From NCBI GenBank assembly GCA_037576215.1, contig JBANDB010000001.1, positions 2,046,001 to 2,110,000 of the forward strand: a stretch of DNA of 64,000 nucleotides. The letters are read 5' to 3'. The translations under genes were made by a program, and so were the position numbers. The stretch's first letter is position 1, and each line of letters opens with the position of its first letter. The notes below the pieces were generated by a model. That model worked only from the letters and a program-made list of their open reading frames with translations. It did not search any database and was not told where the DNA came from. Positions 13,764 through 25,511 of the stretch are shown one piece after another. Origin of the DNA: Armillaria gallica (taxonomy: Eukaryota; Basidiomycota; Agaricomycetes; Agaricales; Physalacriaceae).

Positions 13764-14942
13764 CCTGACCAACTTTTCTTAAGATGTTCAATCAAAATCA
13801 AACTGAGATAAGTTGAGATGAGCCATCTTAAGTATAACTTAAGCATGTTCCTCTATTATAAAAATGATATTTAGAGTACTTTACATTTGGAATAAGTGAC
13901 TTAAGATAAACTTAAGACTGTCTTAAGATGATCTTAAAATATCATACCTCAAAGTTATTGGTCCACATATATCATATATCAATTGTACCAATTGTGTTAA
14001 GTCCAATAAACCATAGCAAGAGATTTACTTGAGGGCATCTTTGCTACTCTGAACTCCCTGGCAGAACAGCCAATATCTTGTGTTACTTCTAGAGAGCCAG
14101 ATAGACCTAGTTTTCTACTATCTCTCTATCAAAACCTCTTTGTTGATATTGACCATACAGAAGAAAGAATGTTTCTAAAAGAATATAAATATAATAATCT
14201 ATTTAATTAGGGTAAACATGTTCAGCACAAGGGGGTACCGGGATTGTGGACCAGTACACACTGGTGGTAGGTAGGTTGGGTCCGAAGGGCCATTAAATTT
14301 TTTTTGGAGCACATAGTTTTTGCCCTATATATGGGGACATGCTGGCATTTTTATACAAAGTAGATGTACTTTGTGTATTATTTGACCCCATTCAAGGCTT
14401 CTTTTTGGTTATTAATCATTTGTTGTGACTCTACAAATACTAATATATGCACTTTTGACTTCCCTCAAGCTGCACATGCTATCAAATTAATCTTTATGTG
14501 TTATCACTATCATACAACACTTCTCCAACCAACAATAGTACAAGAGGCACCATTGGTTACAATGAGGTGGGATTTTGACTAAATGCTTGGTATGGCTCAT
14601 AGCAAGTGGCATCGAGGCTGCCGGATGAGATCATCAGGCACGTTATGCTATATATGGTAATGATAATGTCATATGGTAGGTTGGTTGGAGGTCGAGGGCT
14701 GTTAAAAGTTTTTTTGACATTGTGTACCAAATCCCAAAATCGGTATCCCCTTGGTTCAGCAGGAAAATTATATTGTAAAAATCAATTGATATAGAAAAAT
14801 AAGCATTCATTTTATCACAAAGTTGAGAACTCAAGATATCTTAAGACAGTGGTTTTGTATGCTTAAGTTGTACTTAAGCATAACTCATCTTAACTTATCT
14901 CAGTTTGATTTTAATCAGGCATCTTAAGAAAAGTTGGTCAGG
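13764..14942. mobile_element. Terminal-inverted-repeat element, non-autonomous
   Basis: The left end CCTGACCAACTTTTCTTAAG and the right end (reverse complement of 14923-14942) are near-identical inverted repeats that continue for about 80 bp each. Both arms are studded with CTTAAG / TTAAGT motifs, as in subterminal transposase-binding repeats. A second, weaker inverted pair lies near 14219 and 14760. No transposase ORF and no clear target-site duplication were found, so the superfamily is unassigned. Confidence 0.65.
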
Positions 14943-16401
14943 TTACAGGTTGATGGGGCAGGCATCCTGTGCATCCAAATGGACAGCCTCAGGGTCATGG
15001 TGGTGGTCAGGACATCAGTGCTAGGGGAAAATTGAGCATAAGATGTCAGTGCCATTTTGACGGTGATGGAGAGGTCTGAGAGGGAAAAGAACCACACCAC
15101 TGTATTCCCTGATGTCGAGAACAGGAGTAGTGAAGTCCAGGTGGTACTGGGGAGGCTGTAAGGGTATCTATAGAGCAGAAGGCATGGGAGGAAATAAGGT
15201 AGTGACACTGGGCGACGAGGGCATCGTGGGCAAGGTGCACAATGGAATCATGTTCCCCTACCCAAGGAATGGGGGATGCACAACTCTGGGTTGCCTGGAT
15301 CGCTTGGGTGGGGTGGGGCAGGCTGATGTTGGATATTGGTGGGGTAGGGGGTGGCAGCAGCAATCATTGTAGGGCAAATGTTCTGGGCGCATTTGTTGCA
15401 TCCTCGAGTTGTCCATTGAAAACCAAGAAGGCCTGGTCATCATCAGCTTCGTTCATCATTGGCATCCCAATCTTTGTCTTGCCCTCCTCCTCAATGTCTT
15501 CTCTCCATGCTCTCCTTCCCTACTATTCTTCCTCCAGATGTTCCCATAGCCTCACATCAGAGTATGGCCCCACCCAACCTCGCTGTCATCGTTGCCATCA
15601 TCTTGTTGGATATCCTTGTTGGGGCCCATTTCACCTTTGGTAGTCCCTCCCGCACTGAGATGGCATCTGATAGCAAATCCACAGACATGCTACATACTCT
15701 TGGGGTGTGCAGAAATTGATTTCAGTGGTGATTAGCACCGATCTCGATGCAGGAGGTGCTGAGTATGTCGGGGTGGGATGGGGATCCATTTTCATGGGCA
15801 TGGCAGTGGTTGGCAAGAATCATCATCATTCTGGGACCTACTGGTGTTGTTGTCATCATCATGGATACAGGAATTGCAGTGCTGCCTCAACTGAGGGCTT
15901 ACTCAAGTGGTGGGGACAGGATAGACACAGTCTGAGGCTCTTGGGGCCACCAGATGCATAAAACAGACCTAAAAAGAAGAGTAAGTAGTAGAATGATAAA
16001 ATACATACTTTTCAATGTCCACAAAACAGATATTGAGGCCTTGAAGAGCAGACCATGCACCATTGAATATGGTAAAAGGCAAGAAAGAGTGGCACAGCCA
16101 CTTGATTGGTTCCTTGGTTCATCAGACCATGGCAAGCGATGCAGGGAGAATAGAGTCTATTCTCCCACTCTGAAGCCTGAGAATTTTGTTAGATATACTG
16201 TTTGATACATTCTACATGTATAAACATGAACGAAAAGACTGTCTTCTAGTTCATTTAGCATAATTAATATTCTGAAGGAAAATCATTACCATAAAAGGAG
16301 CATTGTTTGTTGCTGTTGAATTCTAAGGTAAAACTTAAAAGTAAGGGTCCTGGATCAAAATGCAGCGCATAAGAACGAATCCTCATAAACTCGGACTCAT
16401 A
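14943..16401. other. No gene recognised
   Basis: About 1.5 kb rich in TGG/ATC runs. Several open stretches overlap on both strands (for example 15046-15363 minus and 15242-15643 plus), none with family motifs or a convincing splice structure. May be decayed transposon sequence. Confidence 0.35.
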
Positions 16402-16565
16402 ACTGGTCAATGAGGCATTGCACTGGCAATGGTCCCTATCAAGGGAGCAGTATGTTTTCTGCACCATTGTTGACAAACAAGACAATATCGCAGACTGTGA
16501 AGAACCCAATCATTGATTTTCTGGACCAACACATTTCATGGAGTTGGATGACTTTGAAGGGACAT
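16402..16565. repeat. Repeat D, left part (interrupted copy)
   Basis: Matches 61518-61675. Its right part continues at 37921, on the other side of gypsy element B. The last five bases, GACAT, are the B target site. Confidence 0.88.
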
Positions 16566-16646
16566 TGTTATGATTTATTCATTTCTTTACCTAAGCACCT
16601 CTTATCTTATCTTCAGTGCTTACTCTTATCTTATCTTTAGATCCGC
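16566..16646 (+). repeat. Element B 5' LTR, left fragment
   Basis: First 81 bp of the B LTR, aligning with 37493-37575. Ends at the element A insertion in CCGC (16643-16646), whose duplicate CTGC lies at 29318-29321. Confidence 0.9.
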
Positions 16647-17533
16647 TGTAAGGCTAGCAAACTCTCTGGTAAGAGAAAGTCGCGTCTGCATCTGCAAGAT
16701 CTTTTGTATATGCAAGGAGGGTTACCACCCGCTCTGAAGGGATCTGATAGAATCCGCTCTGTCTGCGGATACGATAGAGAGAAGTAGTCCAAGTGTCCAC
16801 TTAGGATGCTGAACAGAGAGCGGTTGTGTGAAGATAGCGAGAGAAAAGGAGAATTCCTGGCAATCCGCTTCACAATGCTAGGCTCAGAGGCGGCTAGATA
16901 TGCTTAGGAGAGTAGCGGAATTTATTCCTTTAGTGTGCTATGAGCAAGTGAGATTAACTGTCCTTCTAAGTATATTATATGCGTGCTTATATAGTAGCGG
17001 ATCCGAATCCAGCCCCTGCTTCCACACCTACCCGCTCCGATAGCCCTGAATTTACCTTCAAAGCTGGTATTTGACACGAGCTGTTGCGGTGAAATCAGCT
17101 GCATGAGCTACTCCAGCGTCATCGAGCACACTCTGCAACACCTTCCTCATCCGGTCTGGTTCAAGAATAGCCATATATGGCTATCCGCTGTCAGCCAATT
17201 GGTCCGCTCTTTCAAGGATGATCCTTCTGCCATCCACTGGCGTGGGCACTTCAGGTTGATAGCTGTCAGCTCCTGGAGCCTAGGCCAGCCAAATTCCCAT
17301 GAAACAAGGCGGTTTCGTGGCGGATAGCATATGGCCAGGCAGACGATGTATCGCTTGGTGGATGCGGAGCAGATGGGCAGTAGCCCAGGCAGATTCTGCA
17401 GGAATTCCATTTTTGAATGGTAGGAAAGTGCGACTGGAGGAGCGGCGAGTGAGAGTAGTTGTAGCATAGCACCTAGTCGCTGTATCAAGGTGAAAGCCAA
17501 AATTTGGTGCACACATAGATGTGGTGCAGCACA
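16647..17533 (-). repeat. Element A 3' LTR
   Basis: 887 bp; plus strand runs TGTAAGGCTAGC...GTGCAGCACA. Same length as the other LTR. Differences are mostly CG versus TG or CA (for example CGCGTC/CGCATC, CCGCTC/CTGCTC). The bases just inside it are pyrimidine-rich on the element's coding strand, so no good polypurine tract is visible. Confidence 0.93.
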
Positions 17534-17645
17534 ACTGGGGGAAAGAAACATTGTGAGCGTCCCTGCTCACACTGTCATCGGATAATCAAATCGGAAAAGG
17601 GTTGCACCCGAATAAAAGCCAGTGATGGTGAAGGTGAGAGGTGCA

Positions 17646-18394
17646 ATGGACCACCCAGCCCAGCCTGTTCCAGCTCAGACAGTCGACCTGACCAGCGTAC
17701 AAGCCGCTCTCGCGCGCCTACGCGAAATTACAGACGCTGGTGACAGGTGACAGGCTAACGCATTTATGCGGTCCGTTATAAACAACTTGTGGACCTCCAT
17801 TGGATCCGCCCCCAATCCTATCCTATCAGCTCGTTACCCCACCAAGCTTGTAGGGCAACATTTACTGCGCTGGATCAAGGAGTTTCTTGCACACAACGTG
17901 AGTTTCCACCCGTCTCCCCACCGCACAGATAGCGCGTTTACGAAGCCTGCCGCTCTCATATGAGGCGCACGGATATCGTGATATATGAATCATATAGCGT
18001 CGAGACTGCCAACGACGCTTTAATCAAACAAGTTGTGTTGTTCTTGGACCCCAACTGGTTTGGGCGGATGACGCCATTTATGTGTGCCGAGTACGCGAGG
18101 ATCCGTGACATCAACAATTACAGGAAGACGCGGGCTTTTGAGCGGGCGTACGAGGCGGAGGCGGGTGAACTTGGGCCAGAAGGCGTGTACAGTGCAGTGC
18201 TCATGCCTGTACTGAAGGTCACCTCCAACGGGTCTATCGTATCCAATTGGGAGGCGCGTCCTAATGGAGGAATGGTGGACGAGTGGGAGAGCGACGATGA
18301 AGGAGAGGAAGGAGGCGTATCCTCTGTGGATTTGCAAGCGGGGCATGATTTTTATAGTCCGGAGCTAGGGGAGTTAGGATATCCCCAGGAATAG
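17646..18394 (+). pseudogene. Antisense cargo gene 1 of element A, hypothetical
   Basis: Opposite strand to gag-pol. Exon 1 runs from ATG 17646 to 17897. It is open except for TGA at 17748-17750 (GDR*QANAF), again where CGA is expected. A 35-nt intron 17898-17932 (GTGAGT...GATAG) leads in phase to exon 2, 17933-18394, ending in TAG. Product about 240 residues: a short N-terminus with SVQAALARLREI, a central region with GQHLLRWIKEFLAHN and VLFLDPNWFGRMTPF, and an acidic C-terminus (WESDDEGEEGG). No known domain recognised. Its reading frame and splice signals suggest it was recently a real gene. Confidence 0.55.
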
Positions 18395-19097
18395 CCAATT
18401 GTAGTGGTAGACACATAGGGTCTGTACTGGAAGTAACGCAATAGCGAGCTAAGCAAATTTTTGCAAAGGTCAAGTTGCAAGCAGAGTTGAAGCGGGTGCC
18501 CATCTTGTTGGGGCTGTCACGACTTACGTGTAGCGGCTGGTAGCCTTTGTTCAGCAGATCCACGACTTCGTGTGGCAGATCCTAGCAGCTTCAGGATCAG
18601 GGACCGGTCCGCCTATAACCGTATGATCGTACGTCACGTGCGGTCATCGGATCCGAATGAGGGAACCCCATCAGGGGTTAGTAAGGAAGAGGATAGTGGC
18701 ACGCTCGGTCATCAAGGCGGGCCCGAGGTGCCTAGGAAAATGCTGTGTGAGTCACGTAATTAGGTGAAGTATGATTGGCCAGCGAAACCAGAACATTCAG
18801 GGCTGGGACATGTCAATGTTCCAGAAAGCCAAGAAGCATGCACATTTCAACTTGCAAAATGGAAAATCGGCACAGCAGAATGTTTCCAGAAGCGAAGTGT
18901 CAAATCTGCTCAGCAGAGAAGCATCGGATGGTGATGGAGGCATGTTCGAAGAACATTTCACAAAAATTTTATGGTGGAAGAACAGAAACTTGAAGTGACA
19001 CTTGTGAAGGGACAGCACAGGCGCGCCGGTATAAAGTATCAGTGGTGTGGGCTCCACGTCCGCACCTCTCAGCGTTCTATATCATCCTCTTTTCCAC
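18395..19097 (+). promoter_or_regulatory. Spacer and putative promoter of antisense cargo gene 2
   Basis: About 700 bp without a supported gene. A TATA-like GGTATAAAG lies near 19028-19036, about 65 bp before the ATG at 19098 of the next gene and on its strand, with the C/T-rich stretch typical of fungal start regions in between. Confidence 0.4.
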
Positions 19098-19850
19098 ATG
19101 TCTGCCCCTCCTAGCTTTACAAACTTTGCCTTTCGCTGCGGGCAGGGCGTGCCATCCGACTGGACTGAAGCACATGCCCGCTCATTGTACGATTCCATAG
19201 TCGCAGATCCCATCCAATGCACTAAGAATGCGTGGACCCACGCTCACATTCGCTGGATGATGAAATCTATCTGGTTCTGTGTAAGTCCTGGCAGTTCCAC
19301 GTGCACGTTGCTTCTAAGGGCATTTCTAGGACAAAATAGCTCGGCTCGCCAGAGTCACCGGGGCAGATACCGCCCTCCTGCGCCAGCAGTGGGCAGCGGT
19401 CTTCAGGCGGATCCGCCCTTTCATTAGGCGGTTCTGCCACATAAGTATCCGGGAAAATGCAGTCCGCAGTCCCAGCTTCCGCCGGGACTTATCAAAGCTT
19501 GTGGGTGAGTGTAAGTTTGCTTTTCTGAACTTAGTCAAAACAGAGCTGAAGGTCTTCACCCAGATTGGTTGGCCACTAGTGACCCCATGTCTTCCGACGC
19601 AGATACTGGTCCAAGTGATGTGGAAGGAGATGGCGACGAGGATGCGGGCTACGGGGCGGCTCAGCCACCTGCCACCCCGATGGATGTAGACCCGCCTGCG
19701 CCAGAGGGCAAGCATAGCGGAGACGAGGAAGGCGAGGAGTGGCGGGTTGTGTCAGAGACGCGAGCGGATGCGGTGGCTGCACAGGCGGCCGCCACCTTAG
19801 CGGGTTTGGTGGCGTATGGCGCCAGTTCCGATGATGGATCTGGGGAAGGA

Positions 19851-19889
<39 letters not shown>

Positions 19890-21080
19890 GAAGAGGAGGA
19901 GGAAGAGGAGGAAGAGGAGGAAGAGGAGGAGGAAGAGGTGGAGGCCTTAGCGGGTTTGGTGGCATACGGTGCCAGTTCCAACAATGGATCATCTGGGGAA
20001 GGAGAAGAGGAAGAAGAAGAGGAGGAAGAGGCGGAGAAGAACGCTGCTGCCAGGGTGGGGGACAATAAAACTGGCGACACTGACGACGAGAGGGAGGAGG
20101 GGGGAGGAGCAGGTAGATCAGCTCAACGGCGGAGAAGTGTCGGACTCCGCCCCGAAAACTAAAGGTGAGGTTTTTCTTTTAACTCCATGCACTCACTGCT
20201 GATCGGGTTTCGTGGGTAGGTTTTACCCGCACCGGATGGCCAGTCCATCTCAACCAGCGGCTGAGGCAGGGCAAAACCCAGCCTGCCATGCGCGCTCACA
20301 TGGTTGAAATGGAGGAGGAAGGCCTCCTTGAGGTACGCAAATCCCTTTTTTCTTTAGGTCTATTCAACTAAACTTCTTTGAAACAGCCAGCAGACGAGAA
20401 GTGCAACCGCTGCCGTGGCGGACGCCGATGTCTCCTGCCCGTCGAATTCGACAATGGCCACCCCGCTTGTGCCGAGTGCCTCATCAGCAGTCATGGGTGC
20501 CCCAACCACATTGCTCATGCCGCTCCCGCGAGGAAGAAGCCGGCCCGCTCGACAAAAGGCAAGGCGAGGGCGGACCCGACGCCTGCCAAGCGCTCACAAG
20601 CCTTCGTGCTTGTGCCCCGCTTGCGTCGAGGCAATCCTGCACCAGCCGGTGCGTCTGACCAACCCGAGGCGGGTCCATCATCCGCTCCATCAGCGATGGA
20701 TCTCCTTGATGAGTACGACACGTTCAGCTCGCGTCCGATGCAACACCGGCCTCCCCTTGGTCATGGTAGGGTCCGCGTTTGTCCAGTCTGTGCCTAGCTG
20801 ACCACCTCCTTTAGATCCTGTTATTGACTTCGCCTTCAACTTGGAGGAGCGCTGTTCCAGTGGTCTGACCCACCCTAGGGAGGTAGCTTGGGATCGGATC
20901 CTAGCCCTCACCCATCAGCTGGTGGCGGCTCATTGGGTGCTCGAGTACGAGCTGAGGAGATCCGGTCCCTTCTCTGATGAGGAGGTGGAGCATTTCCTCC
21001 AGACTCGCTATCCCAACAGCATGCTCCCAGCGGATGGAGAACAGCCTGAAGGGAATGCAGAGGGAAAAGGCAATGCCTGA
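19098..21080 (+). CDS. Antisense cargo gene 2 of element A: acidic Zn2Cys6-like protein
   Basis: Six exons opposite to gag-pol: 19098-19280, 19330-19504, 19564-20164, 20220-20332, 20387-20765, 20815-21080. Introns are 49-59 nt with GT...AG ends, and phases agree at every junction except one. Exon 3 has one base too many, probably in the G run at 20099-20104, so this copy is frameshifted. Exon 3 encodes a poly-Glu stretch. Exon 5 has KCNRCRGGRRC...ACAECLISSHGC, spacing C-X2-C-X5-C-X12-C-X2-C-X6-C, close to the fungal Zn2Cys6 DNA-binding cluster, followed by a basic stretch. An acidic region plus zinc cluster suggests a regulator; this is inference. The intron 2 acceptor could instead be at 19545. 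Confidence 0.65.
19797..20019 (+). repeat. GAG/GAA microsatellite with flanking duplicated unit
   Basis: A nearly pure GAG/GAA run at about 19845-19938 encodes over 30 consecutive glutamates. It lies between two copies of LAGLVAYGASS...GEGEEEE (about 19797 and 19947), so the coding unit has been duplicated around the microsatellite. Confidence 0.85.
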
Positions 21081-21082
21081 GA

Positions 21083-21334
21083 GTGCCCCTCGGGCGACCG
21101 GATTTCTTGGGCAGACGGATTGATAACCCTACCATATCAGATTTGCAGCGGGTGCTCCTGGCCATCCTCCTTCAGCGGTGTGGCGGAAACCCTAGCTGGG
21201 CAGATGATCTAGGTGGGCATAGCGCTCTTGGAACTCTAAGAATTTTTGACACAGATGATGGCGTAACATTGAAGGAAGAGGAAGTCGATTGGTTGATAGA
21301 CAGGCAGTACCTTCATACAATAGAGGAGCCTTGA
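21083..21334 (+). CDS. Possible C-terminal extension of antisense cargo gene 2
   Basis: Open stretch starting two bases after the TGA of the previous exon, in a different frame, ending in TGA at 21334. Composition is protein-like (ISDLQRVLLAILLQRCGG, LKEEEVDWLIDRQY), and the acidic VDWLIDR resembles EEVEHFL in the previous exon. It may be the true C-terminus joined by an unseen splice, or a separate ORF. Confidence 0.35.
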   Translation: MPLGRPDFLGRRIDNPTISDLQRVLLAILLQRCGGNPSWADDLGGHSALGTLRIFDTDDGVTLKEEEVDWLIDRQYLHTIEEP

Positions 21335-21749
21335 ATGTTTGTATATACAGAATTTGAAAAGTTGCATATTTTGTTGCCCTTGTAAGCCCTAAAGTTAGCT
21401 GAAGGGTTAGAATTGAAGTGATGATGAAGTAGAGAGAGAGTCAGGATAAGAAAGTCGCAGACACCCCCCCAGCAAAATTTTCTGACTCCCGGCAGAAATG
21501 TAGAACAGTGAAGAAGTGATATTGCCTCAGTAAGTCATCACAGGCGTACGCGTTGAATACATGTCGTGATTTGTAGAGAGTTCAAAGAACAAAAGTAAAG
21601 TAAATAAAACAGCTCAGCGAGCGGACATTCATCTGCCCAGTCACAGGCGTGTAGGTATCATGAATGCGCGTTGAAAGTAACTGATAAAAATTGAAAGAAA
21701 ATTGGAAGTGTAGGTAAAATAGTGTCCGTTGGGTAACAAGGAAATGTAC
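21335..21749. other. Spacer between antisense genes and pol of element A
   Basis: AT-rich, with no open frame. The two gene sets converge here, so it presumably holds both 3' ends. No distinct signal was recognised. Confidence 0.4.
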
Positions 21750-22852
21750 TTAGCCATCTTCTATGCCTTCATCATAAGAGTCAGTTGTCTTCTCCAAGGC
21801 TTCGACTTGTGCAAGCGGCTGGTCTATGAAATCCACTAAATCCGGTATAGGAATCGAGTCTCGAGGGTAGTAAGGAACGCAGCGGAAAGCGGCTATCAGA
21901 TCTGCCAGCATCATGCCATCTAGATCGCATAGGATGAGGGCACCACCTCTGTTCTTTGAGATGTACACCAGCGGGCCTAGATATCTTGGCTTGAATTTGC
22001 GGCTGAGCTTGTATTCCACCCTTGTATTCCATACGAGGACTAATGCACCAGGCTGGAAATTCCAGTTGATAATCCTGTTTGCATGTTCCTTTTCCCATCA
22101 TTGAATGGTTTTGACTCTCGAATCATATACTTTTGCGCGGATCCGTTCCAGGTCGGCAGGTCGCTTTTGCAATGTAACCGCTCGTCTTGCTATGAGATCC
22201 AATGTGGAGATTGCTGTCGTTGGTGGTTCAACCAGGTAAGACGCTTCCGCTATATCCAATGGTAGGATTGGTTCTACGCCTGTTGCAACCTCGTAAGGGC
22301 TTTTCCCGATTGTTCGCAGCGGAGTGACCCTTTCCGCCCAGATAACAGCGTGCACCACTTGACTCCATTTGTTTTCTACCCCTCCACAGGCTTTGAACAG
22401 AGATTCTCTAAACCCACGGTGTCTCCGTTCAATAACCCCTTGTGCTTGTGAGTTATAGGCAGATATGGTGATATGGTGGATGTCGTATTGAGCAGCCAGT
22501 ATTTCCAGAGCAGCCAGGAAGGTGGGTCCGTTGTCCATTACGATTTCTCGGAGGCTACCCCATCGGCAGATGATATGCTCAAATATGAAGCGTGCGATTC
22601 CTTCTGCATTCTCATGCCTCAGCATTTTGAACTCTGGGTATGCGCTCATGGAGCAGTGGGCGTGTACAATGTACTTGAACCCATTGGATTTTGGAAGATG
22701 GAAAGTGTCGATATAGACCTTGGAAAATAACGGAGCGGGGTATGCAACAACAGGTGGAATATGCCACTTGTCTGTCTGGCGGATTTGACACATATGGCAT
22801 GTCTTCACGAACCATTTGACATCGTCAAGCAGCTGAGGCCACCAGTACCTTT
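21750..22852 (-). pseudogene. Element A integrase
   Basis: Minus strand. The zinc-binding part continues from the preceding segment (HKGVYSV...RYWWPQL, then CHMCQIRQ). The DDE core shows D in YIDTFHLP, D in VMDNGPTF and E in GVIERRHRG. A C-terminal domain follows (GALVLVWNTR, KFKPRYLGPLVY) with an acidic tail ending at TGA 21750. TGA 22098-22100 (KTIQ*WEKEH) interrupts core and tail where arginine would fit. Inserts element DNA in the intact family. No chromodomain was recognised. Confidence 0.88.
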
Positions 22853-23941
22853 TCAGGAGGTGCGTTCTAACCGAGTAGACGCCTTTGTGTCTAGCTCGTT
22901 GTGTGCGATCTGCAGCAGCCTGTATCGTCTATCCGCTGGCACAACCAGTTTGTGCTCTCCCCCGCTGTCGCGTTTCCAGAGGTTGTTATCTAAGAGAAAG
23001 AAACCTGAAGCATAGTTAATAAAAGTTCTTTTCTGGTCTTCAGTCATTGAGGCGGGTACATGGAAATCTGAAAGGTAGTCTTGAACTAGCAGCACCCTCG
23101 CATTGTTAGATTTAGCTTTAGCACTCCGGGGAATCTCCACGTCCGCATCCGTTTGGATCGGATCCGCTGCTTGCGGGTGGATCTGGCAGTTTGCCAAAAT
23201 CCGCATTGGAGAGAGAATTTTGTGTCCAGATGCTCGCTCTTCTACGAGTGGGTTGATGATGTGCACGAAACCATACATCTTGTCGACCCAGTCAGGATCG
23301 TCTCCTTGAGCGGGTTCATCGCCTGGCTGTGGACGCCTTCTTGACAATCCGTCTACACTGTGTTTGACTCCTGGAATGTGTACCAGCTTGAAGTCAAACA
23401 GAAGAATCCCCGCTACCCATCGGTTGATTACTGCACTCGGGTTCATGTCGGGATTATTGATCATTCCCTTAATGGCAGTAGCGTCTACCTCCACCACAAA
23501 GTTCTTGACTCCAATGATCCAGATAGCAGCCTCTTTTAATGCCCTATATAGGCCATAGAGTTCGAGCTTTGGCTGGCTATATTTTGATTCGACAGAATTG
23601 AGTGGAATAGAACCAAATCGGGAAGGGTATCTTTGTTTTGGATTAGAAGGATCCTCTTGAAAAATGGCGTATCCGACAGCTTGCATGCTTGTGTTGACCG
23701 CTAGGATGACGGGCACGTCTGACTTATAGTCGATCGGGCGGAGAGCGGGTGAGTTGATGATTTCTTGCTTCAGTGCTTCTTGAGCGGCTTCTTGATCTGG
23801 TCCCCAGAAGAACTCAACACCTTTGCGCGTGAGATTTACTAGAGGCCTCGCCAGCAGGCTGTAGTTGCGGACATATATCCGTAGGATTCCAGCGGTTCCT
23901 AAGAATGAGCGGATGTCTGTAAGGTCTAGACATGGCCCCAA
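22853..23941 (-). pseudogene. Element A RNase H and start of integrase
   Basis: Minus strand. Opens with the RT connection (DIRSFLGTAGILRIYVRNYS). Then RNase H of the gypsy type (EFFWGPDQEAAQ; VESKYSQPKLELYGLYRALKE; VEVDATAIKGMI; LVHIPGVKHSVDGLSRR). It ends prematurely in the integrase zinc region at a frameshift near 22890. It is joined to the RT segment by a one-base loss in a G run near 23935. Confidence 0.88.
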
Positions 23942-25482
23942 TTCTTGATCTTGTTGACTTTTCCATCTTCGGGTATTCTGCCTTCATATGTGCACTTGTG
24001 TCCAACGATAATTGCTTCTGGCACACAGAGGTACGCCTTTTTCCCTGACCAAGTACATCCAGCGTACTTCATCCGCTGCACTACCCAATTGAGATTCTGG
24101 AAATGTTCCCATACGAAGCGGCGGATTCCCGAATTTTCGGGTATCGTCTCATATCTGCCGTCTGCTGTCTCATAGCGGGTGATGGGTCCCTTCACGCCCG
24201 CGTCATCGACGAACAGAATAGTTACATCCGGTATTTCGTCCTGGAGCATGTAGGTTATGTCGCCTTGTAGGACTTGCATCGAGTTAGTCCATCCCATTGG
24301 TAGCATGCTGAGGCGGAAGGTGCCTAGAGGTGTTTGGAAGGTCGTGAGGTCCCTACTCTTTACTGAGAGTAACCTCTGGTTGAAGGCTACAAAGAGGTCG
24401 AATACGCCGTAACAAGCGCACGTGCCAAAGGTCTCCGCTAGCTGTTCTATGAGCGGAGGCACCCCTGAGTTGCGGATGGTAACAGTGTTGAGTGGCTGTA
24501 AGTCGTGTATGATCCGAAGTGAACGTCCGTCTTTCTTGAAGACCGTGAACCATTTCGAACGATAAGAAGAACTAGAAGGCTCATATATTCCAGAAGCTAT
24601 CTTGTCTTTGACAATTTCTATAACTTCATGGTATAGGCCTGGAGGAATAGGAATATTTTTGTGTACCCATGGAATATGTTCTATGACAGGGATGGTGACC
24701 AGGGGAAAGAAATCTTCTTTGAATTTCCCCTTCTGCGACTCATCCCAAGTGAATCCGCTCTCTTGCAGCATCATGAAGTGGTGCATGAGCTTCCGCTCGT
24801 CTGGCCATAGGAAATCCCCAGGGTGATTTTCTTCTATAATGTCGTGGTTTTCTTGAGTATAGCGTCCAGTCGGATGGAAATCCGGCAGATGAGTTGAAAG
24901 AATAGGTATATCCGCTAGCGGGTTGCCAGTAATCTCTCGGATAATCCGGAACTCTTCAGGTAGCGTCATGGGTACAGGCTTGACACGCTGGTCGACCTTT
25001 TTATACTTCTTTTTCTTGGGCTTGGGGCGTGTGACCTCAAAGATGCCAGTCAGTTGGAAGTAAGCTGGTCCACTGTGTACGCTGTCTGCGTCGAACAGTT
25101 CCATGAATAAAAGTTCGTGAGGCTGGTCGACATACTGTAGGATCGAGAAAGATGGAATTGAAGTAGGAATTGATGGATCATTAGGTTCGCTTGCGGGTTG
25201 AGAGAAATCTGCAGGGGCAGACGCGAAGGAAGAGAGAGTGCATAGAGGAGTGTCATATTGGTTGTTTGCTATTTCCCTAGCGTTTCTAATGTAAGGCTGG
25301 GATAGATCCAGGCCATCCGTATGCTTGACCTGGTTTTCTGTTATAGCGTTGATGGAAATGGCGTATCCTGGTATAGATGTTACATCTATATGAGCAGTTG
25401 AGCCATCCGCAGTGGGTGTGAGCGAGTGTGTCCGTAAAGAGAAATCCGATGGTAGTTTTTCGACCGATATTGAGAGTCCCAA
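23926..25482 (-). pseudogene. Element A reverse transcriptase
   Basis: Minus strand. RT motifs in order: SKWFTVFKKDGRSLRIIHDL; ACYGVFDLFVAFNQR; TTFQTPLGTFRLSMLPMGWTNS; and the catalytic FVDDAGVKGP. The N-terminal third is a linker typical of this basidiomycete gypsy lineage. It lies in the frame one base off the protease segment, 29 bp downstream of its stop, so pol would need frameshifting or the gap is a mutation. Confidence 0.88.
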
Positions 25483-25511
25483 TTCACCTTGAGCGGAAAA
25501 TAGATCCTCGC

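Noticed and set aside
17534..17550. Purine run as polypurine tract of element A
   Set aside because: It is purine-rich on the strand opposite to the coding strand of element A, so it cannot serve as its tract.
19576..20080. Long minus-strand open frames rich in Pro or Ser
   Set aside because: They are antisense readings of the GAG/GAA microsatellite in the plus-strand acidic gene; low complexity and no splice context.
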